This document shows, one piece after another, positions 6,172 through 11,646 of a DNA stretch of 11,646 nucleotides. The notes under the pieces were generated by a model that searched no databases, was not told where the DNA came from, and was given only the letters and a program-made list of their open reading frames with translations. The translations under genes and the position numbers were made by a program. Each line of letters opens with the position of its first letter. The first letter of the stretch is position 1. Source of the stretch: Lysobacterales bacterium (GTDB lineage: Bacteria; Pseudomonadota; Gammaproteobacteria; Xanthomonadales; SZUA-36); the NCBI GenBank assembly GCA_026193295.1, contig JAPHSB010000028.1, positions 1-11,646 on the forward strand, written 5' to 3'.

Positions 6172-8544
6172 TCAAAAGCGCTGGGACCAGCGGATGCCGA
6201 AGGAACGCGGGCGGCCGACCACTTCCGCGTAATCGAAACCACTGAAAACGACCCCGGTCCATGAATAATAATCGTAATTGATGATGTCGGTAATCAAACG
6301 CTCGTCCGTGACGTTGTTCGCGTATAGCGTCAACGACCATTTCTCCTTCTCGATACCGGCCGTCAGGTTTAGCACAGTCGCCGATGGGATCAGGAAGCGG
6401 TTGTCGGATTCCAGGTTATTCCAGCTCTCATCCGAATAGGACACGGCAAACTGACCGAACATGGGCAATTCACCTACGTTGACAGTGTAGCGGCCGATCG
6501 CGGTCAGCTGCAGTTTCGGCACGTACGGCATCTCCGTACCCTTGGGGGCAGCCACCACGCCTACATTTTCAGAATCGACGCGCACGAAGTCCTGGTCCAG
6601 CTTGGCGTCGTTATAGGAACCGGCAAAGGTCAGCGTGAAATCGTCCGTCATCGCCCAGTTGAGGTCCCACTCAACACCCTTGGTTCGGGCCTTGCCCGCG
6701 TTCTGGATAATGGTCAGCGGCGAGACCGTATAATCGAGGAAGGCGTACTGGAAGTCGTCCCAGTCGATCAGATAGGCAGCGCCGTTGAAGCGCAGGCTGC
6801 CGTCGGCCCAGGTGGTCTTCCAACCGATTTCGTGGTTATACACCCAGTCCGGATCATACTTGGGCACACCCGGTACGCGCGCACGATTGACGCCGCCGGC
6901 GCGGAAGCCCTCGGAATAGGTCGCATAGACCATCTTGCCGTCACTCACGCGCCACTCGACACTGCCCTTAAAGGCTATATCGTCACCCTTTTGCACGTCG
7001 TCGAGTATGCCGGTGTCGTAGCAGGGAGCCTGAAGTGTACCGTTGTCACGATCCTCGACGAATTTGCCGTTCTCGTAGTAGCCAATGCAGTAGCCTTGCC
7101 AGCCGTTAAAGCCATACAGCGAGTTTTCATACTCGAACCAGCGCACACCACCGATCAGCGTCACATTTTCGGTGACGTCGAAGTACATCTCGCCAAACAG
7201 GGCCGTATCGCGGTCGACGCGCTTCTGGTCGGTCTGCCAGACGGCGGTCGTGCCCGGCACCACGGACAAGCTAGGGTCCAGCGTCGGGATGATCCACTGC
7301 AGATCGAAACGGTGCTCCTGCTTCTGGTAGAAAAGCCCGGTGATCCAGCGGAGGCGCTGGTCGGAGCCCGACTGCAGCCGAAGCTCATGGCTCATGCGGT
7401 TGAAGTTCTCGTCGCCGGTGACGAACTGGGACGGATCCGCGCAGTCGCCGTTCGGATCGTAAACGTAGCAGGCGTACTCGTAGTAGGCGTAGTAATCCGA
7501 GCGATATTCCGAATAGGACGTGTAATCGTAGGAAGTGTCCAGGTCACGGTCCAGGTAGGCGCCCGCATAGACCAGGTTCATATCGCCGATGTCGCCTTCG
7601 AGCGTTAGCGAGGCCTGGTACCAGTCCTCGTCCGCCCAGTCCGGGAAGAATCGGGCGACCTGCAGTTCGCCGACGGACTTCGGATTTTGCCACCACTGGC
7701 CCTGTGCGTCGGAAGTCTGATAATTCAGGCCGGGTGTCAGCGTCCAGTTCTCGTTGAGGTCGATCTTCAGCTGTGCCCTGAGGCCTGAGACCTCGGCCTC
7801 GTTGAAGTTCGACTCCACGACGTCGGCATTGTTCTTGACGATGCCTTCGTTGTCGTAGTCGATCTCGCTGTAGACGTTGTCGATGTAGCCACCCGTTTTC
7901 TTGTGCCAGGCGACCAGGCGCACCGCAGCGCGGTCCCCCAGCGGCAGGTTGACCATGCCGTCCACGCCATAACCGGGATCGCCGCTCTTGGTCGTACTCG
8001 CGTAAACGTCGTAGCTGGCCTCGTAGAAATCGGTGATCGGCTTGTTGGTGATTATGCGGACCGTGCCGGACTGGCTGCCCTGACCAAACAAGGTGCCTTG
8101 CGGGCCGGACAGCGTCTCGATGCGGGCGATATCGTAAATGTGGATGTCGAGGATCTGATTGATCGTGGTGACGGGTTGCTCGTCCAGGTAGAAGCCCACG
8201 CTCGGCATCGAGCCCGAGTGGACACCGTCGCCGCCACTGGCGATACCGCGCATGTACAGGGTGCCGTAGCCAGGCCCGTTGGTGGTATAGGAAACCGTGG
8301 GCATGTACTGGATGAAGTCCTCGAAACCCTTCACCCCCAGATTGTCGAGCATGCGCTCACTCAGCACCTGCACCGACAACGGGATATCCTGCAGGCTTTC
8401 GGCACGCTTGGTTGCGGTAACGATGACTTCTTCGAGAACACCCTCGTCTGCATAGGCTGGTAAAACGATGGTGGCCGCGATCACCGATCCTGAAAGGGCC
8501 AGCGAAACCGCATTGAAAAGTGGATTGCGATTGAGTTGTATCAT
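6172..8544 (-). CDS. TonB-dependent outer-membrane receptor with Tyr-rich loop
   Basis: The 790-residue protein is a typical TonB-dependent receptor. Residues 1-32 form a signal peptide ending in AYA. A TonB box lies within LEEVIVTATKRAES (37-50). The plug domain (about 45-170) contains QDIPLSVQV, MRGIASGG, ARIETLSGPQGTLFGQGSQSGTVRIITNKP and related motifs. The rest is a beta-barrel with YATYSEGFRAGGVNRARVPG and a C-terminal strand ending in Phe (SFGIRWSQRF), the BAM signal. It should import a large or scarce substrate across the outer membrane with TonB-ExbBD energy. Siderophore, glycan, vitamin or hydrophobic substrates are all possible. Residues 339-362 hold 11 tyrosines interleaved with Asp and Glu, followed by Cys359 and Cys368. 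A second Cys pair (C486, C508) lies in another Tyr-containing loop. The ATG is preceded by GGGGAA at a reasonable spacing. The gene is divergent from the TPR-sulfotransferase and has its own hairpin terminator. Confidence 0.94.
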   Translation of the reverse strand: MIQLNRNPLFNAVSLALSGSVIAATIVLPAYADEGVLEEVIVTATKRAESLQDIPLSVQVLSERMLDNLGVKGFEDFIQYMPTVSYTTNGPGYGTLYMRGIASGGDGVHSGSMPSVGFYLDEQPVTTINQILDIHIYDIARIETLSGPQGTLFGQGSQSGTVRIITNKPITDFYEASYDVYASTTKSGDPGYGVDGMVNLPLGDRAAVRLVAWHKKTGGYIDNVYSEIDYDNEGIVKNNADVVESNFNEAEVSGLRAQLKIDLNENWTLTPGLNYQTSDAQGQWWQNPKSVGELQVARFFPDWADEDWYQASLTLEGDIGDMNLVYAGAYLDRDLDTSYDYTSYSEYRSDYYAYYEYACYVYDPNGDCADPSQFVTGDENFNRMSHELRLQSGSDQRLRWITGLFYQKQEHRFDLQWIIPTLDPSLSVVPGTTAVWQTDQKRVDRDTALFGEMYFDVTENVTLIGGVRWFEYENSLYGFNGWQGYCIGYYENGKFVEDRDNGTLQAPCYDTGILDDVQKGDDIAFKGSVEWRVSDGKMVYATYSEGFRAGGVNRARVPGVPKYDPDWVYNHEIGWKTTWADGSLRFNGAAYLIDWDDFQYAFLDYTVSPLTIIQNAGKARTKGVEWDLNWAMTDDFTLTFAGSYNDAKLDQDFVRVDSENVGVVAAPKGTEMPYVPKLQLTAIGRYTVNVGELPMFGQFAVSYSDESWNNLESDNRFLIPSATVLNLTAGIEKEKWSLTLYANNVTDERLITDIINYDYYSWTGVVFSGFDYAEVVGRPRSFGIRWSQRF

Positions 8545-8689
8545 GATGCTTCCCCGGTCGTGCCCTGGTCAGACTGACATTTTCTATTGCGCTGGCAGTT
8601 CAATCCATTCAAGTTGGTATTGGATCGAAAAATACTCGCCGCCAATGTAGCCTCTTACAACAAAATTCGCCCTGGGGTCCAGTGCAATA

Positions 8690-8718
8690 TTGAATTATCC
8701 ATACTTGAATCATCTAAC
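8690..8718 (+). promoter_or_regulatory. Possible sigma70-type promoter for the TPR-sulfotransferase gene, overlapping a direct repeat
   Basis: TTGAAT (8690-8695) and TCTAAC (8713-8718) are spaced by 17 bases, each matching the consensus at 4 of 6 positions. They lie about 80 bases before the likely start codon. The same stretch carries a direct repeat, TTGAATTATC (8690-8699) and TTGAATCATC (8705-8714), 15 bases apart, which could bind a regulator. The 250-base divergent space (8545-8795) is clearly more AT-rich than its surroundings. It shows no gene. Confidence 0.3.
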
Positions 8719-8783
8719 ACGTCGCGGCGAGTCTTTCTCGTACCCGATGAGTCGGAGATAATGATCGCTTGGCATGGAACGAA

Positions 8784-8789
8784 AGGAAG
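8784..8789 (+). promoter_or_regulatory. Shine-Dalgarno sequence that decides the sulfotransferase start
   Basis: AGGAAG at 8784-8789 lies 6 bases before a TTG at 8796. This favours that codon over the more upstream in-frame TTG at 8769, which has no comparable purine-rich site at the right distance. No ATG occurs in the frame until far inside the TPR region. Confidence 0.5.
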
Positions 8790-8795
8790 CTGGAA

Positions 8796-10799
8796 TTGCG
8801 CTCACAGACTGACACTGGAGACCTCGCTACGGCAACGGCCCATGCCCAGCGCTTGTTGAGGCAGGATCCACAGCTCGCCGCCCGGCAGGCGGAGGAAATT
8901 CTCAAGGTCAACCCGGCTTCGGAGGCAGTGCAGCGGATTCTGGCTACAGCGTGTCGCTTGCTGGGCGATTCTTCCCGAAGCCTTACGCTTCTTGAGCCGC
9001 TGGCCTGGCGCCACAGCGAGTCGCCGAGTTTTCATTTTGAATACGGACAGACGTTGAGCGCGCTCGGACGCGGGGACGAGGCCATCACTGCCCTGCGCAA
9101 GGCCGTCGAACTGGAACCCGGTCATGCCGGCGCCTGGCGAAGCCTGGGCGACCAGCTCGCCGTGGCTGGTGACGAACCCGGCAGCCGGGCCGCCTATGAG
9201 AAGCACTTCGCCATCGCCATCCGGCATCCCGAACTGATCGAGGCCATCGAGTTGCTGCGCGCCGGCAAGCTGGGCAAGGCGGAACGGCTCGCGCGCGAAT
9301 TCCTCAAAAAGTACCCGGCCGACGTATCGGCCATCCGCGTACTGGCGGACATCGGCATCAAACTCGGCCAGTTTGACGATGCCCGGCATTTGCTGGAGCG
9401 GTGCCTCGAGCTGGCCCCGGACTTCCATCTGGCTCGCCACAACTACGCCAACGTGCTGGTTCGCCAGCAACGGCTCGAAGAAGCAGACGCCCAGGCCGAA
9501 AAACTACTGGCCGTCGAGCCCGGCAACCCCAATTTCCGGATTCTCAAGGGCCTTGTCCTGGTGCGCATGGGTAAACACGAAGAGGCCCTGGAGATCTACG
9601 AACAGGTACTCAAGAACTACCCCAACCAGGGCCGCGCGCAGATGAGCTATGGCCACACACTCAAAACGGTGGGGCGGCTCGAGGAGGCGATCGAGGCGTA
9701 TCGAAAATGCATCGAGTTGAGCCCTGATGTCGGTGAGGCCTACTGGAGCCTGGCGAACCTGAAAACGTTTCGCTTCAGCGATGAGGATATTGCACAAATG
9801 CGCGCCCAGGTCACGACTGAAGGCGGCGATCCGGACGACCAGGCGCACATTGCCTTCGCCCTTGGCAAAGCCCTCGAGGATCGGGGTCAATTCGATGAAT
9901 CCTTCCATTTCTACCGGCGCGGTAACGCTATCCGCAACGTGAATCACCGGTTCAACCCGAAGGTCAATGTCTTTAACACCGCGCGCCAGATCCGGGTATT
10001 CACGCCGGAGTTCATCGCATCCAGCGAAGGCCGTGGCTGTCCTGCCCCGGACCCGATTTTCATAGTCGGCCTGCCGCGCGCCGGCTCCACCCTGCTCGAG
10101 CAGATCCTGGCCAGTCACTCCCAGGTGGAAGGCACCACGGAATTGACGGATATCATCGCGATATCGCGTCGCCTGGCGGAAAAGTCGCGCCAGAACCCTG
10201 CCGGGAAGTACCCCGAGATTCTGGCGCAACTGCCACCCGAACGGTTTCGTGAACTGGGCGAGAGCTACCTGGAAACAACCCGTATCCAGCGCAGCGACAC
10301 GCCGTTCTTCATCGACAAGATGCCGAACAACTTCCAGCACATCGGCCTGATCCACCTGATCCTGCCGAACGCGAAGATCATTGACGCCCGGCGCCACCCG
10401 ATGGCCTGCTGTTTTTCCGGCTTCAAACAACTGTTCGCGCGCGGCCAGACCTTCACCTACGGCCTCGAGGACATCGGCCGCTACTACCGCGACTACGTCA
10501 TCCTGATGGACCACTGGGACCGCGTGCTACCGGGGCGTGTGCTTCGGGTGGAATACGAGGAGATGGTCGCGGACACGGAGAACCAGATTCGGCGGATGCT
10601 CGATTATTGCGGCCTGGGGTTCGAGGAAGAGTGTTTGCGTTTTTACGAAACCAAGCGGGCCATCCGCACGCCCAGCGCCGAACAGGTGCGGCAGCCCATC
10701 TACACTCAGGCGCTGGAGCAGTGGCGCAACTACGAGGCCCACCTAGGGCCGCTGAAGGAGGCGCTGGGGCCTGTATTGCAGCGCTACCCAATCGATTGA
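8796..10799 (+). CDS. TPR-repeat sulfotransferase (PAPS-dependent, Sulfotransfer_3-like)
   Basis: The product is 667 residues from the TTG at 8796, or 676 if the TTG at 8769 is used. About the first 320 residues are tetratricopeptide repeats with typical spacing. Examples are FHFEYGQTLSALGRGDEAITALRKAVELEPG and ALEIYEQVLKNYPNQGRAQMSYGHTLKTVGRLEEAIEAYRKCIELSPD (described here as two repeats, about residues 80-108 and 264-311). The C-terminal 250 residues are a sulfotransferase. IFIVGLPRAGSTLLEQ (about 421-436) is the 5'-phosphosulfate loop, and DARRHPMACCFSGFKQ (about 530-545) is the 3'-phosphate site. There is no signal peptide or membrane segment, so it is cytosolic and should use PAPS. The TPRs probably hold a protein or peptide partner. 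The acceptor could be a protein, peptide, lipid or saccharide and is unknown. The gene is divergent from the TonB-dependent receptor and convergent with the AlkB gene. Confidence 0.9.
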   Translation: MRSQTDTGDLATATAHAQRLLRQDPQLAARQAEEILKVNPASEAVQRILATACRLLGDSSRSLTLLEPLAWRHSESPSFHFEYGQTLSALGRGDEAITALRKAVELEPGHAGAWRSLGDQLAVAGDEPGSRAAYEKHFAIAIRHPELIEAIELLRAGKLGKAERLAREFLKKYPADVSAIRVLADIGIKLGQFDDARHLLERCLELAPDFHLARHNYANVLVRQQRLEEADAQAEKLLAVEPGNPNFRILKGLVLVRMGKHEEALEIYEQVLKNYPNQGRAQMSYGHTLKTVGRLEEAIEAYRKCIELSPDVGEAYWSLANLKTFRFSDEDIAQMRAQVTTEGGDPDDQAHIAFALGKALEDRGQFDESFHFYRRGNAIRNVNHRFNPKVNVFNTARQIRVFTPEFIASSEGRGCPAPDPIFIVGLPRAGSTLLEQILASHSQVEGTTELTDIIAISRRLAEKSRQNPAGKYPEILAQLPPERFRELGESYLETTRIQRSDTPFFIDKMPNNFQHIGLIHLILPNAKIIDARRHPMACCFSGFKQLFARGQTFTYGLEDIGRYYRDYVILMDHWDRVLPGRVLRVEYEEMVADTENQIRRMLDYCGLGFEEECLRFYETKRAIRTPSAEQVRQPIYTQALEQWRNYEAHLGPLKEALGPVLQRYPID

Positions 10800-10986
10800 C
10801 GTAGGACCGAATTCATGCGGGATCTGTCCGGTCTCTGGCAAGGCGGTGGAGGGTACCTCGTTTCAAGACCGTAATTTGCCGGGAGCAAATTATCGAGCGA
10901 CCAGGGATGGCTTGAGCGTGTCTTGAAACGAGGTACCCTCCACCTCCCATCGCGAGACAGCAATCCCGCATGAATCCGGTCCTACG
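10800..10986. repeat. Nested inverted-repeat element (REPIN- or MITE-like)
   Basis: The whole space between two convergent genes is one folded structure. The outer arms 10800-10823 and 10963-10986 are 24 bp with a single mismatch (A10810 against C10976). In minus-strand RNA that mismatch becomes a G-U pair. The inner arms 10845-10869 and 10920-10944 are 25 bp and perfect. In the centre, TAATTTGC (10872-10879) and GCAAATTA (10885-10892) form an 8-bp hairpin with a 5-base loop. The 21- and 18-base spacers between outer and inner arms share CTGTC/GACAG and can partly pair. The outer arms start GTAGGACCG, and a GTAG-type head next to a small CCG...CGG palindrome is the hallmark of REP sequences mobilised by RAYT transposases. 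Two such heads in inverted order form a REPIN. No terminal T-run, open reading frame or obvious target duplication is seen. It could also act as a two-way transcription barrier. Confidence 0.85.
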
Positions 10987-10988
10987 GA

Positions 10989-11646
10989 TTACCCGCGGTT
11001 GACGCGCGACAGGTCGCCATCCACCAGCGCCAGGACCTTTGGATCCATGACCCGGCGCCACAGCGGCGGCAGGTAGGACAACAGGAACATGCCGAAATAG
11101 CCGCTGGGCAGTTGCGGCACGTCGTCGAAATGGCGCAGCGACTGGTAGTGCCGGGCGGCCCAGGCATGGTGGTCCGAGTGCCGCTCGAGGTGGAAGGTCA
11201 CCAGGTTGGAGGCCACGTGATTGGCGTTCCAGGAGTGGTGTGGCTGGCAGCGCTCGTAGCGGCCGTCCGACCCCTTTTCGCGCAGCAGGCCGTAGTGTTC
11301 GATGTAGTTGGCGCTGGTCAGCTGCCACCAGGCCCAGCCAGTCTGCAGCAGCAGGAAGGGCAGAATGACGGGGCCGAAGGCAAAGATCATCCCGCCGTAA
11401 AGCAGCAGGGACAAGGCGTAAGATTGCAGGATTTCATTGCGCCAACTCCAGGTCCGATAGCCCGACCGTTGCAAGCGCTCGCTTTCCAGCCGCCAGCCGC
11501 GGCGCAGCCCGCCCGGGATTTCGCGCAGGGCGAAGCGGTAAATGCTTTCGCCGTATCGTGCGCTGGCGCTGTCCTCCGGCGTGGCCACTTCGGCATGGTG
11601 GCCGACGTTGTGCTCCATCGTGAAGTGTCCGTAAACCGGCACGGCC
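10989..11646 (-). CDS. alkB: AlkB-type alkane 1-monooxygenase, N-terminus cut off by the window edge
   Basis: About 219 C-terminal codons are visible, roughly half of a usual AlkB of about 400 residues. Counting from the GTG-encoded residue at 11642 (an internal Val here): EHNVGHHAEVATPEDSASAR (10-29) is the second histidine box with its following signature; NYIEHYGL (112-119) is the AlkB-specific extra histidine motif; and LERHSDHHA (152-160) with RHYQSLR and PQLPSGY is the third box. These are hallmarks of the integral-membrane non-heme diiron alkane hydroxylases. They oxidise medium-chain n-alkanes at the terminal carbon using rubredoxin electrons. A hydrophobic stretch (about 76-110) is one or two of the membrane helices. 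The C-terminus ends in GDLSRVNRG without a fused rubredoxin domain. The first histidine box and true start lie beyond the window. The stop TAA is just 3 bases outside the nested repeat element. Confidence 0.94.
   Translation of the reverse strand, partial: AVPVYGHFTMEHNVGHHAEVATPEDSASARYGESIYRFALREIPGGLRRGWRLESERLQRSGYRTWSWRNEILQSYALSLLLYGGMIFAFGPVILPFLLLQTGWAWWQLTSANYIEHYGLLREKGSDGRYERCQPHHSWNANHVASNLVTFHLERHSDHHAWAARHYQSLRHFDDVPQLPSGYFGMFLLSYLPPLWRRVMDPKVLALVDGDLSRVNRG

Noticed and set aside
6832..7608. 258-codon plus-strand frame opposite the TonB-dependent receptor
   Set aside because: It is Val/Ala/His-rich, lacks motifs and is wholly inside the receptor gene.
9504..10514. 336-codon minus-strand frame opposite the sulfotransferase
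   Set aside because: It is a shadow of the TPR-sulfotransferase coding strand, with no motif or ribosome site.
10800..10986. Reading the nested repeat as a simple intrinsic terminator pair
   Set aside because: Neither arm is followed by a T-run, and the arms are far longer and more complex than a terminator. Blocking read-through remains possible as a side effect.
1..11646. CRISPR arrays, tRNA or rRNA genes, intact insertion sequences
   Set aside because: No regularly spaced direct repeats, cloverleaf or rRNA-like segments, or transposase genes were recognised.

Overview
The window is about 11.6 kb of GC-rich, densely coding bacterial DNA. The gene content is typical of an aerobic, heterotrophic Gram-negative proteobacterium: a TonB-dependent outer-membrane receptor, a sodium:solute symporter, a TPR-sulfotransferase and an AlkB-type alkane hydroxylase. 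The style fits a marine or environmental gammaproteobacterium (Woeseia- or Steroidobacter-like). That placement is an inference from gene types only. There are seven protein genes, two of them cut by the window edges. No RNA genes, CRISPR array, intact insertion sequence or prophage genes were seen.

Left part (1-4374, minus strand): a class III PLP aminotransferase is followed by a secreted M16 zinc peptidase, with the two genes overlapping by ATGA. After a 215-base gap comes the N-terminal part of a CoA-transferase subunit A, which begins at TTG and runs off the left edge. Divergent from these (4517-5956, plus strand) is a sodium:solute symporter. Together this looks like uptake and catabolism of an amino acid or amine: the symporter imports, the aminotransferase removes nitrogen, and the CoA-transferase activates the resulting keto acid. 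The peptidase would supply or clear peptides. The actual substrate is unknown.

Middle (5957-6171): a 215-base interval between convergent genes is packed with structure. It holds an intrinsic terminator built from a duplicated GGGTCAGAGT motif, a 9-bp inverted repeat, and a strong hairpin terminator for the opposite strand.

Right part: a 790-residue TonB-dependent receptor (minus) is divergent from a TPR-sulfotransferase (plus). The receptor has a striking tyrosine cluster (11 Tyr in 24 residues, with acidic residues between them). The sulfotransferase runs towards an AlkB alkane monooxygenase fragment (minus, cut by the right edge). The whole 187-base space between these two convergent genes is one nested inverted repeat: 24-bp outer arms beginning GTAGGACCG, 25-bp perfect inner arms and a central hairpin. 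It resembles a REP doublet (REPIN) or MITE and is the most unusual object in the window. The second most interesting idea, which is speculative, is that the sulfotransferase modifies the Tyr-rich receptor.
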